Source of the DNA: Galeopsis tetrahit
Lineage: Eukaryota > Streptophyta > Magnoliopsida > Lamiales > Lamiaceae
Direction of reading: 5' to 3'
NCBI GenBank assembly: GCA_963675135.1
Contig: OY776123.1
Location: 994,501-1,058,500, forward strand
DNA: 64,000 bases
Shown here: positions 1 to 11,774 of the stretch, one piece after another
How positions within the stretch are numbered: the first letter of the stretch is position 1
Layout: the number at the start of each line of letters is the position of its first letter
Made by a program: the position numbers and the translations under genes
Notes under the pieces: model-generated
Told to the model about the DNA's origin: nothing
The model's input: only the letters and a program-made list of their open reading frames with translations
The model's database searches: none

Positions 1-1928
1 CACAATATTACTAAAAAGTGTAAGTCACTATGACTAAAAATATTATTATACAGTTTAATAATTGAAAAGTGCAACACCATTTACCAAAAAGTGTAAGTCA
101 GTAAAACTGAAAAGTGCAACATGGACTAGGGTGCACAACATGCACTCGAGTCCATAGCAGACCAACCCAATGATTTATGGGCAATAATCGGTCTTTTTAG
201 GATATTGCACGATACAATATTGCACACGAGTGTTACTCTATTTTACAAATACTAGTCGAGCAATGGAAACACAACTATGTGTTAAGAGTCGATTCGTTCT
301 TTTTACAATCTCGTGCTTATTTTTTCCAGGTCTGAGATTGCGCGATGTCTTAAAATGGAAACAAATGGTGCTGTAGCTGTTCATCTTTTGCAGATTTATG
401 CTTCTACATTGTGGCATTCTTTCGTTGGCTTTCTTCAAATAGGTTTGTGAAAAACGAGACGATGATTTGAGTAGTGAGAATAGTAAAGTGACTATGGTTG
501 AACGATAGAGACTTGTTTCGACTGGATGAAGCTTGTCGCAAAGGGCGACGAGCATATGCAAAACTACCCGATGCTTTGGGAGCTTGTTTTGCACATTTAG
601 ACATGTATGAGAATGTTGTGTAAGAAGAATTTGATCAAGTTTTTTGTATGGATTTTGTGCTTTTAATTCGTCTTATGAAGTCTATATTTATTGCTAAGTT
701 CCAATTTTTGAGTGGATACCACACTAGCACCCAGCTCACTATGTTCGATCAACCAGAGTCGAACATTGTTAAGTGCTCGACCATCTTGATCGAACATTAG
801 ATGAGTTCACCCTTCTTGGTCAAACGATCAACGAATATTCAATTCTCCAAAAGTGTGACAAAATCGAAAGAGTGAAGAAAGGGGTGGATGAGCAGCAACG
901 ATGCCACGACGGTGAGGGAGGAGACGATGGTTGTGAAGAACGAGAAATTTGACGCTACGAGAATGAAAGAAAATATGTCAAGATATAAGGTTTAATATAA
1001 AGATATACTACATAATTAGAGTTGTCAAGACGAACAACAACTTGCCTTTTTTGCAAGGCGGGCCTGACCGTTGATCTTTTAACCCAACTCAACCCACTTA
1101 TTTAAAGACACCACTTAAATTAAAAAACACACAGTATAATTTATAAGGTTAAAATTATTAAATTCATCAAAATTACATTAAATCAAACAATTTTTCTTTA
1201 TGACTATCACTCTAAAATATTAAAACAAATTTTTTCTTACCAATAGAGTTAACATTCATCAACATTACAATCATAACTTTCTAAATATGGAAGCCCATAA
1301 TTCACTAACCACAATAATTGATAAACTCATAAACCTAATCTCCCACAAATTAAATTCACCCATCATTACTATAAAGTTTACAAAATGTCTCAAAAAATAA
1401 CATTATACTCACTATCCAAACTTTGTATGTACATATTTTTTTTGGTTGGTTACATTAATACACTATTCATTTTTTACTTTCATCTACTTTAAATTATACT
1501 CGCTCATTTTCATAATAATTTTTATAGGTTGATAACACAAATATTAAAAAAGTGTAATAATGAGTGTAGTTTTGAAGGGTAATTTTATAAATTTTTATGT
1601 ATAAATTAATAAAAAGAGTTAGACTTTTATGTACAAACAATTTTTTCTTGACACTGGTCAATCCGTTTAAGCCCGTTTTGACAGCTCTAAACAAATAGAC
1701 GAAGACTACACCCTACTCTAGCCGTCATTGTCAATTCCAACAAACTTTAACATGAAATTGGTAAATAATGATACCTTTAGGTAACTAAATTCTAAAATCG
1801 CGAAAAAGACACCACAAATATAATAATAATAAAATATTTAAAGCCATATTCATCACTGAATTCTGATCTTCAAGTAGAAGAAAAGTAAACTCCCAACTTT
1901 TTCGCGCCGGAGATTCTGTGTCGCGGCG
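1..1928. other. Intergenic, upstream of the S28 peptidase gene
   Basis: I see no convincing gene here. The first 130 bases are simple A/T-rich repeats built on an AAAAGTGTAAGTCA-like motif. Around 720-800 there are short inverted copies of a TCGAACATT/GATCGAAC motif, and a related group occurs at 10290-10450. The longest open frames (about 118 codons on the - strand near 240-594) have no recognisable domain. The last 100 bases before 1929 should hold the promoter and 5' UTR of the S28 peptidase gene, but I could not place a clear TATA box. Confidence 0.6.
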
Positions 1929-4900
1929 ATGATCGCGGCGGAGTTGATTCCGATCACTTTACTAGCGGTGGCTGTGTTGGTTGCGACGGGTAGCGCGGCG
2001 ATTCTACGGCAGCCGGAGTTGAGCAGCCGGAATTATTTGACGAGGGAGGAACATTGGATTAATCAAACGCTTGATCACTTTTCTCCTTATGTAAGTTTAA
2101 TTTTTGTTTGATTGTTTCAATTACTGTCGAAGATTGTGAATGAATTCTACTCTATTTGGTTGTTTTTTTGGCGGCTAAGTTATAATTCGTGCTTGATTAG
2201 GGTTTTTTTTAGGGGTTTTTTAGTCACTAATTGCACCTCGAAAGACGGAACTTAGGCAAATTAGGGGTATTTTCGTCAATTCGTATACGATTTAAAAAAA
2301 GACATTAAAGTAGCATCGTATGTGAATTGACAAAAATACCCTAATTTGCTTGCCTATGAATTTGTTCGAGGTCATTTTTTTTTTTGCAACAATTTAAAAG
2401 TTTGGTACTTTAATTTGTAAAGGTCGAAAGTTCGGTCATTGATGTGCAATTAGTGACAAAGAAAAGTCGTGTTTTTGCATTTTGGCGGCGAAGTTATACT
2501 CCCTCCGTCCCACAAAGATAGCTCCATATTCCTTTTTTGGATGTCCCAAATTATAGCCCCATTTCCACTTTTACTTTAGTATTAAATGCTTTATTGTCAA
2601 TTTTACCCCTAATTAATAAGAGTAATTAAGGCTTAGCAGATTTTGAAAAATGTGATTCCAAGGACAAAATTGGCACATTAGCTAAATTTGACTATATTTA
2701 TTGATTTTTCTTAATTTGTGTGTAAAGTCAAATGTAGCTATTTTTGTGGGACGGAGAGAGTAATTCGTGTTTGATTAGGTTTTTTTTAGGGGTTTTTTAG
2801 TCACTAATTGCACTTCAAAAGACGAACTTTCGACTTTTGCAAGTCAGGTACCAAACTTTCAAATTGTTGAAAAAAAAAAAAAAAAGAGCCCATGATATCG
2901 TATGTGAATTGACGAAAATACCCCTGACTTGCCTACAAATTTGTCTAAGGTCATTTTTTGCAACAATTTGAAAGTTCGGTACTTAACTTGCAAAAGTTCG
3001 GTCAATGCAGTTAGTGACAAAGAAAAGTCGTGTTTTTGCATTTTGGTGGCGAAGTTATAATTCGTGCTTGATTAGTTTTATTTTTTAGGGATTTCTTCGT
3101 CACTAATTGCTCTTCGAAAGGCTGAACTTTCGACTTTTGCGAGGCAGGTACCGAACTTTCAAATTGTTGCAGAAAAAGACCTCAGGCAAAAGCAAAAACA
3201 GCCCATGTTATCATATGCGAATTGACAAAAATACCCCTACTTTTGCCTACAAATTTGTCTGAGCTCATTTTTTGCAACAATTTGAAAGTTCGGTGCTTAA
3301 CTTGCAAAAGTCGAAAGTTTGGTCATCGAGGTGCAGTTAGTGACAAAGATAAGTCCTTTTTTGCTATTTGTCTTACAAAGTAGTGAAGGGTGTTGCTGCA
3401 TATCATAAGATAGCTTCAATGCATTATACATGTAACTAAAGGTCAGTTCTATATGTATGTAAGCATATAATCCATGTTCAAATTCAAGTTTATATGTAAG
3501 TAAGCATGCAGGCCCATGTACAAATACAGACAAAATGTGTTCTTTTTTCCATTTGTCTGTGTGTGGTTGGATGGGGTGGTTTTGTATTTATATCTTTGTA
3601 TGAGACGAGAATGAGTGCGGACGCATTTAAACTAGTTGGTTAGTATCGTATAATTGAGTCGTTAAAGCCATAAATTTGATCATAAAGTTGGATTGAGATG
3701 GGGGGACAAGGACAATGTATCATGGATGTTTAGTCTATGTATTAGTTTAAAATGGCGTTAAATCGCTCTACTTTTTTCAAATTAGTATTACGTACGACTT
3801 TATGCAGGTATCCACTCAATTTGTATAGGATTATCTGTTAAATTTGCTGTTTTCTGGTACTTTTTTAAAGACTCTAATCAGCATAATGGCTTTCACATTG
3901 CAGGATCGTCGCCAATTTGAACAACGGTATTTTGAATATCTTGATGAATTTCAGATTCCTGATGGGCCAATTTTTCTCAAGATTGGTGGAGAATCTGCAT
4001 GCAATGGGATTACAAATGACTATTTGGCAGTAAGTTTGCAAATTGTTGTTTGTTTGTAGATTGACTCTGATATTCACTACTCGCACAATAAACGAGCGTT
4101 ATGTAGTCTTTTACCTGCACATCAGATGTGTTTCCTCATGCGTACTTTGCCTAAATATTAGTGAATAAACTCGTGGCTGATCATTTTCGATGTCCTAACA
4201 GGTTTTGGCAAAGAAATTTCGAGCAGCTGTGGTTACTCTTGAGCATCGTTACTACGGAAAGAGTTCCCCTTTTAAATCATTGAGCACAGATAATCTGAGA
4301 TTTCTTTCATCAAAACAAGCACTATATGATTTGGCTGTGTTCAGACAGTATTATCAGGCAAGTCCCACAACTTTCATGAGATAAAGATTCGTATTCAGGA
4401 ACCAAAAATGATACCGTCCCTTGTTGATTCTTTTTGTTTTTTTTACACAGAAATCCTTAAATGCGAGGCTCAACAAATCAACTGACAATCCATGGTTTGT
4501 CTTCGGCATTTCATATGCTGGAGCACTTAGCGCGTGGTTTCGCGTTAAGTTTCCTCACCTTACTTGTGGAAGTCTTGCAAGTTCCGGAGTTGTTCAAGCT
4601 GTGTACAATTTCACCGAATTTGATAAGCAGGTGAAGAAAACTTGTTTTCGTTTGTTCGTTTTGTCCCCGACTGTGCTTTGAATTACAATGAAATCGCAAT
4701 TTCTGAGAAGTATTCTTCGCTAGGTTGGTGAATCTGCTGGTCCAGAATGTAAAGCTGTGCTGCAAGAAGTTACTAGTCTCGTTGATCAGAAACTTGAATC
4801 GAATGGAAAAGAATTGAAGGCATTATTTAATGCAACTGAGGTAAATCTTGATAAATTGTAATGTTGTTTGTTTGTTTTGAGATTTATGTACGGTAGAGTG

Positions 4901-6457
4901 TACTTTCGTGGAAACCGTTTTGAAAATGAAACGATGCAAGATTTGTGAAAGCCTTCCTATATTTGGCTAATGGCATCTCTTGACAGACCGATAAACTCTC
5001 TTGTTCTATCTGTGTGGAAACTCGTTCGTGTTTCAGGATTCTATAACGCCTTTACTTTTCTTACAGCTAAAAAACGATGGTGATTTCCTGTATTTTCTGG
5101 CAGATGCAGCAGTCACAGCGGTATGTTACGATACAGCCTTTTCAAAACACTTTTCGTTTTTTAGATTAGTTACTGCATGCTTTTGTGTTGGCCACATTGC
5201 AGATTCAATATGGAAGCCCGGATAAATTATGTCCCCCACTTGTTAAAGCGAAGAAAACTGGACAAGATTTAGTGGTAAGAACCGATGGCCCTATAGTCAT
5301 CGACTAAACTGCGTACTGTATAAAACACGTACATAAATGCTCACTTGTTCAAGTTCTTTTCAGGCAGCATATTCCACGTTTGTGAACGAGTTTTTCTTAA
5401 AGGGTATGGGTTACAGTGTCGAAACGTATAGTCAACAGCATTTGAGGAAAACCAGAATAAACGGGGGCAATACTGATCGCCTGTGGTGGTTCCAAGTTTG
5501 TACAGAAGTTGCGTTTTTTCAAGTTGCACCAGCAAATGATAGTATCCGCTCGTCAAAAGTTAATGAGAGGCAAGTTTCCTTTCTTCGATTAGTCTTTTAC
5601 ACAACTAATACTGTTGAAAAATGCACTTGAACGTTGCATGGTGCACCTGGTGCGTACAAGACTTGATTGTTTGTCGATGCAGATACCATTTGGACCTCTG
5701 CAACAATGTCTTCGGGGATGATATCACTCCTGATGTAACTGCAACTAATCTATACTATGGAGGCACCGGAATTGCTGGTAAAATCAGTTAGCTATCAACA
5801 GATCCGTAAACTATTTTCATCTCGAGGGAGCTCGTGAAGTAAAATTTTGATACTTGAACGGAATTTTAAAATCTAAGATAGTTAGAAACCTTTCGAAACA
5901 AAAATTTATATTTTCGTGACCTTTTGACGCGTTTCTTCATTTGACATACATTGACAGGTTCGAAAATAATCTTCACTAATGGATCACAGGACCCGTGGCG
6001 ACATGCATCGAAACAGAATTCTTCTTCACTTGACAGTGAGTTCAAAACTTCTAATATATGTGCTCTTTTGTTTACCTACATAGAGTAGATTCGCGTAGTT
6101 AATAAGGCATACTGTCGCAAAAAACGAGTAGAAGGGCGAAATTGGAATAGCGTAAAATGACAATTATCTTCAATTTCAGTGCCTTCATTCATCATAACTT
6201 GCAACAACTGTGGCCATGGAAGTGACATGCGTGGCTGTCCTCAATCGCATTTGATTCCACAAGGTGCGTACGCTTTAAAATCGCTCGAATCTTGCACATT
6301 AGTCGTTTGAGTCTACTTATCAAAGTCGTTTCAAATTTCAGGCGACGCCTCAAATTGTAGCTCCCCGGATGCTGTCAACAAAGTGAGGCAGGAGATCATC
6401 AACCTCATGGATTTGTGGCTATCTCAATGCTCCGATTCGCGTAGAAGTTCCATGTAA
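1929..6457 (+). CDS. EDA2: Serine carboxypeptidase S28 family protein (EDA2-like)
   Basis: The model has 12 exons and encodes 481 aa: 1929-2090, 3904-4029, 4202-4357, 4451-4630, 4724-4840, 5067-5120, 5203-5274, 5364-5569, 5683-5777, 5958-6035, 6180-6263, 6342-6457. The phase is open throughout. The start is the first ATG before a hydrophobic signal peptide (residues about 1-25). Seen: an NQTLDHFSPY-like N-terminus, GGES, LEHRYYG, a nucleophile motif GISYAG (Ser169), NGSQDPW (Asp401) and CGHGSDM (His428), i.e. the Ser-Asp-His triad of the prolyl-carboxypeptidase/DPP7 family (S28). Length agrees with Arabidopsis EDA2 (close to 490 aa, from memory). Members are secretory or vacuolar peptidases that cut after proline; the role in this plant is inferred. 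Introns 3 and 8 begin with GC rather than GT. Intron 1 is long and full of repeats. Confidence 0.93.
2165..3360 (+). repeat. Three-unit tandem repeat in intron 1 of the S28 gene
   Basis: Units start at about 2165, 2480 and 3041, each with TTTTGGCGGC(or TGGC)GAAGTTATAATTCG-type sequence. Each unit contains an inner MITE-like inverted repeat whose ends read TTAGTCACTAATTGCAC and, inverted, GTGCAATTAGTGACAAA. Unit lengths are about 315, 297 (after subtracting an inserted MITE) and 320 bp. The middle unit carries the Stowaway insertion at 2499-2760. Confidence 0.85.
2499..2760. mobile_element. Stowaway-type MITE, 262 bp, with TA target duplication
   Basis: The ends are the classic CTCCCTCCGTCCCAC and its inverted partner GTGGGACGGAGAGAG, flanked by TA at 2497-2498 and 2761-2762. 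It is inside intron 1 of the S28 gene. The uninterrupted target is present in the neighbouring tandem units (about 2177-2189 and 3052-3064). A second copy of the same family and the same length lies at 63465-63726. Confidence 0.93.
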
Positions 6458-6837
6458 CGAGTTATCAACGAACATACATGGCTCGATTCATCGCGAAATT
6501 GTAGCAGTTTGGTCTGGGAAAGGCCATCTGCATAAGTTATCTTGTTTTAGTACTTATGTAAATTGGATCAAAAACTTATCGAGATCATTGCTCGTTCGTT
6601 GTTTCTTACTCGTAGCAATCCCAAAGTACGAAATGAAACAAGATTGCAATTGAAATTTAATAATCCCAGAAAAATATGATTCATGATCTGAAACTCAGAT
6701 TGTGATCATATGCCACAAAAATACAATAACAACAGCAGAAAGTAATCTAGGAGAAACTATGACCAGAATTCCAGTTTATCATGGTTACATCATAGCTAAA
6801 ATTCAAATATTTGTAGATTTTTATTTCAGACAGCAGC

Positions 6838-8673
6838 TTAGTAACTGTATCCCTTGACAAACAAGTCTTTCTTGGCGTCCTCGGACTCGCCCTCGCCCGT
6901 GTACTTCCCGAGCTGAGCCAGGGAGTTCGCCTTTGCTCTGATGAGCAGAGCTTCCTGAGCCGCAGCCACATTCTCCGGCCTTCCTCCCCATGTCTTAAGG
7001 CACGTGTTCTGTAGCGCACGTGCGTAGGAAAACGACACGTGCCATGGGTTCGTAGCTTGGTTCATCGCGTTCAAGTTGAGAGTCGCCTCAACTTCAGATT
7101 GCCCACCAGACAAAAACTGTTCACCATTGTTCACACAAAACCAGGTCAGTGAAAACAACTAATACTAATCAACTGATACTTTTTAGTAAAACGAGTAATA
7201 CCATGATTCCGGGGACAGCAGGGGGGATTCTTCTCTTGAGGAGTTTAAGGGTGTAATCAGCAACCTGTTGTGGAGTGGCTCTTTCTTTGCATTCAGCACC
7301 AGGAGTAACCATACTAGGCTTCAACAGAATACCTTCAAACAGGACATTGTTTTCCGCGAGGTAGAAGAAAACCTCGGCCCACACCTTCAGAGCGACCTCA
7401 AACGTCGTGTCGATTCCATGCTCACCATCCAACAAGATCTCTGGCTCGACAATCGGGACCAAACCATTGTCCTAAAAAACCAACCACCAGCATAAATCAC
7501 TTCAGTTCAATTCATTACAAGAATCAAGAATCAAGAATCAAGAATTGAAAGTACCTGAGAAATAGCAGCATATCTAGCAAGCCCCCATGCTGCTTCTTTC
7601 ACAGCCAACGCAGAGGGACCGTTGGGAATGCTCACAACAGTACGCCTACATTATGTAAATCAGTTTTATCGTGCAATTTAAAACAGTATCACTTGTTTCA
7701 TTAAAAAGTATCAGTTGTTTTACTGTAAAGTATCATACCATTTGGCGAAACGTGCTCCCTGCTGGTAGTAAGCAGCGGAGCGAGAAGCCAATCCATCGAG
7801 TCCTTGGCACCACGACTCGTTGTTCGAGCCAGCCAAAGGGACAAGACCCTATCAAAAGAAGTAGTGTTTAGTACACAATTTTCAGATCTTATGTTAATTC
7901 ATACAAATGAGACTCACTTTGTCAACTTTGATGCCGGGGACAATGCCTTGCTCGACGAGAATGTCGACGATCTTTTTGCCTTCAACGGTCGATTGGTAGA
8001 GTGTTTCCTCAAACAAGATTGCTCCAGAGACGTAGTTTCCAAGGCCCGTTGGTGTTACGAGCAGAGTCCTGTACGCCTGCCTGTTCGCCTCCGTGTTTTC
8101 CAGCCCAATCGACGCTAGACGCTTCCCACACGTCGCGTTCGATTCGTCCATAGCTAAGATCCCACGCCCCGGAGATGCAACAGTTTTCTATTCATTGAAA
8201 AATATCAAGATGTTAAACCAAGCTAAACAGACAAAAATTGTATGCACCAGGTACACCGTGTTGTTTTATTAAAAAGTATTAGTCTTTTAACTGAAAAGTA
8301 TTAATTGTGTACAGTATAGTTACTTTCTACTTAATGAAATCAACAAAACATTTCAAATGGTATTAGCCGTTGTACTAAAAAGTATCAGTTTGCCAATATT
8401 AGTTATTTTCACTGAAAAACATTAGTCACGTACAACTGGTGTTACTTTGCTAAACAATATCTACGTACACAATGCTATAAATAAAGAGATGGACAAGAGA
8501 CTTACAGCGGTCTTGATGAGTTCATCGGCGTAGGAGCTGGCGCGGATGGTGAGGGCGGAGGAGGAGACGGGGTGGCTACGCACGGCGGCAGCCACCCGGA
8601 TTAGGGGCTGGCCCCTAACAAACTCAGACTTATCAAGAACTGGTGAGGATTTGAGGAGGGAAGCTGAGGCCAT
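6838..8673 (-). CDS. FBA: Fructose-bisphosphate aldolase, class I, chloroplastic
   Basis: Six exons read from the - strand: 8506-8673, 7918-8187, 7739-7848, 7555-7645, 7202-7471, 6838-7116. They encode 395 aa, the usual size of plastid aldolases. The first ~45 residues are rich in Ser, Ala and Val with few acids, as in a chloroplast transit peptide. The mature enzyme begins around SYADELIKTA. Seen: GRGILAMDESNATCGKR, the VEPE acids of the active site, GILLKPSMV with the Schiff-base lysine (about Lys264), FLSGGQSE, and the C-terminal tyrosine needed by class I enzymes. It interconverts fructose-1,6-bisphosphate with DHAP and glyceraldehyde-3-phosphate, and makes sedoheptulose-1,7-bisphosphate, in the Calvin cycle. 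It converges on the S28 gene with about 380 bp between stop codons. Introns 1 and 2 hold short repeats with a GTATCAGTTGTTTTACT-like motif. Confidence 0.97.
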
Positions 8674-8689
8674 ATTTTCTTTTTTTTGT

Positions 8690-8974
8690 TAATGATAAAA
8701 CAATATCTCTTTGAGAGTGTTTTCCCCCCACAAAATTTTATTGCAATTCCTACACAATTTTAAGCTTATAAGTGTAGTTATATAGTTTTGAGGAGATATG
8801 TGTTTTGAGGCCATAATAGAGTGGCCAATCTTCTTGTGACATGTGGAGTGATAACTTTCTGACATGGCTAGAATACCCACAACAATCATTATTTTAAATT
8901 TTTGGACTTTTGTTACGTGAAATTTTTTTATTTCTGATTTTTAGATTGTCGAATATTAGAAATTAAATTTATTG
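8690..8974. other. Upstream region of the aldolase gene
   Basis: This should contain the aldolase promoter and 5' UTR (transcription toward lower coordinates). A run of A/T and an ATATAACTACACTTATAAGC-like A/T-rich core on the - strand near 8765-8790 could include a TATA element, but this is only a guess. No open reading frame of interest. Confidence 0.4.
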
Positions 8975-10140
8975 AGAAAATAAATCTTATTTTTGAGCTT
9001 TTAATAACTCTAGACTTTGTAACGGTTATACTCTCTTCGTTCGTTCGGGTGGAAGCTACTCATGAGCTTTGAACACGAAAGTTAAGAAATATAATAAAAT
9101 ATAAATATGTATTAGAGGTGATTTAATTTAATTGGAAGAGAGAATAATATAATGAAATACGAGAGTAAGTCGTTTGCCAAAAAGAGAACGGATAAATTTT
9201 ATTGGGGTAAACGAAAAAAGAAAATTGGGACGAAGGGGGTATAATATTCTCTTTGTTTAAATTTATTATGTTCATTTTTTAAGGCACGAAGTTTAATTAA
9301 TATTGATTAGTTTATGTATAAATTAAGTATGTTGAGAGTGTTATTGGGTATTGTGGGATTTACTTAAAAATAAAATCTTATTTTTGAGCTTTTAATAACT
9401 CTAAGACTTTGTAACAATTATACTCTCTCTGTTCAGGTGAAAGCTACTCATGAGCTTTGAACACGAAAGTTAAGAAATATAATAAAATACGTATATGTAT
9501 TAGAGGTGATTTAATTTAATTGGAAGAGAGAATAATATAATGAAATACGAGAGTAAGTCGTTTGCCAAAAAGAGAACGGATAAATTTTATTGGGGTAAAC
9601 GAAAAAAGAAAATTGGGACGAAGGGGGTATAATATTCTCTTTGTTTAAATTTATTATGTTCATTTTTTAAGGCACGAAGTTTAATTAATATTGATTAGTT
9701 TATGTATAAATTAAGTATGTTGAGAGTGTTATTGGGTATTGTGGGATTTACTTAAAAATAAAATCTTATTTTTTAGCTTTTAATAACTCTAAGACTTTGT
9801 AACAGTTATACTCTCTCAGTTCGGGTGAAAGCTACTTATGAGCTTTGAATACGAAAGTTAAAAAATATAATAAAATACGTATATGTATTAGAGGTGATTT
9901 AATTTAATTGGAAGAGGGAATAATATAATGAAATACAAGAGTAAGTCGTTTGCCAAAAAGAGAACAGATAAATTTTATTGGGATAAATGAAAAAAGAAAA
10001 TTGGGACGGAGGGGGTATAAAATATCTTTGTTCAAATTTACTATGTTCATTTTTTAAGGCATGAAGTTTAATTAATATTGATTAATTTATGTATAAATTA
10101 AGTATGTTGAGAGTGTTATTGTGTATTGTAGGGCCCACTT
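8975..10140. repeat. 388-bp tandem repeat, three copies
   Basis: The landmark CATGAGCTTTGAACACGAAAG begins at 9061 and 9449, and a diverged form at 9837, giving a period of exactly 388 bp. Each unit carries Stowaway-like ends (TACTCTCTCTGTTC-type and GGGACGAAGGGGGTA), followed by a TTTAATTAATATTGATTAG segment. Copies 1 and 2 are nearly identical; copy 3 has more changes. There is no coding content. Confidence 0.9.
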
Positions 10141-10145
10141 AAAAA

Positions 10146-11143
10146 TAAAGTGATTGTTTATAAATAAAATGAATGACAAATTAGGTAAATACGAGTGGTT
10201 TGAGGGTGAAGATAAACTAATGTGAATTATATTATTTCAATAGATAAATGTGCATAATGAAATTGAATGAAGAGGGTATGTTACTAGTGTACAATCATTT
10301 TCAATCGAACGTCATGCTTAGTGTTCGTTCACTTCGACCAAACATGATATTAAGTATGTGACCACTTTGCCCATTCGATCAAAATGGCCAAACACTAAAC
10401 TTAACATTCGATCAACTAAACTTAACATTCGATCGAAGTGGCTGAACAAGCATGACGTTAGAGTGAAAATAATACTACAACACTAAAATATGTAACAATT
10501 TGGACAAGAAAAGTAATAAATAAATTCTACAACCACTAAAAATCACTTGGAAACATTTGAGGTTAGTAAATGAGAAACAAAGAGACAAACCCACTTCTCT
10601 CTCACCACTCTTTTCTTGTTCTTTTTAAAGGTGTGTTTGGACATTGGAAATAAGAGGAATTAGGAGAACCACCGATTTTGCCTAAATATCAAATTGGACA
10701 CAAATCTATCGCTTTTGGAATATAACCAAACAAATTTTGATTGCCTTTTGGAAGCTACACAATTATTCTCTCGAATTAATTTTAATTTAATCTAAAATTT
10801 TGAATAATTGTTAAGTACAATTTACAAATTAAGTCTTTTATACAAGTGTGCAACTCTTTTTTTTTTAAGATAACATTTTCGAATTAGATCGATCTGATTA
10901 AAGAACGACATTATTTCATTAATTCGGACATTATTTCAAGTTAGCAATGACGTTCTTATTTATTTTATTAAAATTCTCACAAACATTAATATTATATTAA
11001 ATTATTTTTTAAATATTAATATTTTATTAAAAAAGTCTCAGAAAACTAACTTTAAATGATATTTACAATTTATCTAAATATTACAATAAATTCATTATAA
11101 CATTATTAGATTTATTTTGGATATTCTATAATACAACAACAAA
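10146..11143. other. Intergenic A/T-rich spacer before the tRNA gene
   Basis: No gene is seen. Positions 10290-10450 hold short direct and inverted repeats of a TTCGATCRAA/CATGACGTT type. CAACAACAA immediately precedes the tRNA at 11134-11143, a context common at plant tRNA transcription starts. Confidence 0.6.
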
Positions 11144-11215
11144 TCCGTTGTAGTCTAGTTGGTCAGGATACTCGGCTCTCACCCGAGAGACCCGGGTTCA
11201 AGTCCCGGCAACGGA
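11144..11215 (+). tRNA. tRNA-Glu (anticodon CTC)
   Basis: The 72-nt cloverleaf folds completely. The acceptor stem TCCGTTG pairs with CAACGGA. The D arm contains TAGTCTAGTTGGTCAGGA, the anticodon stem CTCGG/CCGAG holds loop CTCTCAC with anticodon CTC at 11178-11180, and the T arm is CCGGG-TTCAAGT-CCCGG. There is no intron. CCA is not encoded, as expected for a nuclear gene. A T run at 11221-11227 is a plausible RNA polymerase III terminator, and upstream CAA repeats fit a plant tRNA start site. Confidence 0.97.
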
Positions 11216-11383
11216 ATTAATTTTTTTGCATTTATAAAATTAATTTTCAGCCCATTGGGCCAAACCGATTGAGCCCAAAAATCGTTTTTCTTTCAGCATG
11301 TTATAAATTTCTCATTGTATAGGGTGGAGTTGAAGAATAAAAAATTAAATGATACAGTATTTGTTAGAACATTTATAAATGAA

Positions 11384-11774
11384 TAGGGGTGTACAAAGTA
11401 TGGTTCTAACCTATCGAACCAAACCACAAAATATGATTCGATTTACGATTTTCACTAATGAAAAAACTCAAATGGTCAGACCAGAAACCCTACCTACCTC
11501 GTGGTAACATTTCGTCTATTTGAATTATATTTTGTATTATTGAGATTTTATTTTGTCTATTCTATTGAGATCGCGTTTTAAATATTTATTAATTATTGTG
11601 TAGGAAAAAAATGAGAAAAAAATCGGTTCGATTGACCGAACCGCCCGAAACATTATAGTTTCAAACCGAACAATTTTTATAAATACGATTTGATTTACGA
11701 TTTTTTTTAAAAAAAAGAAGAGTTTATACTTTGATTTACGATTTATGGGCGGTTTAGTTCGTTGCACACCCCTA
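11384..11774. mobile_element. hAT-like non-autonomous element
   Basis: The ends TAGGGGTGTACAAAG and, inverted, CGTTGCACACCCCTA are hAT-type terminal inverted repeats. The flanking 8-bp sequences (TAAATGAA and TAAGCGGA) match only partly, so the target duplication has decayed or the boundaries are slightly off. It has no transposase frame; it is A/T-rich with a repeated GATTTACGATTT motif. Confidence 0.65.

Noticed and set aside
7268..8118. Open frames on the + strand across the aldolase gene
   Set aside because: They are mirror frames of conserved aldolase exons on the - strand.
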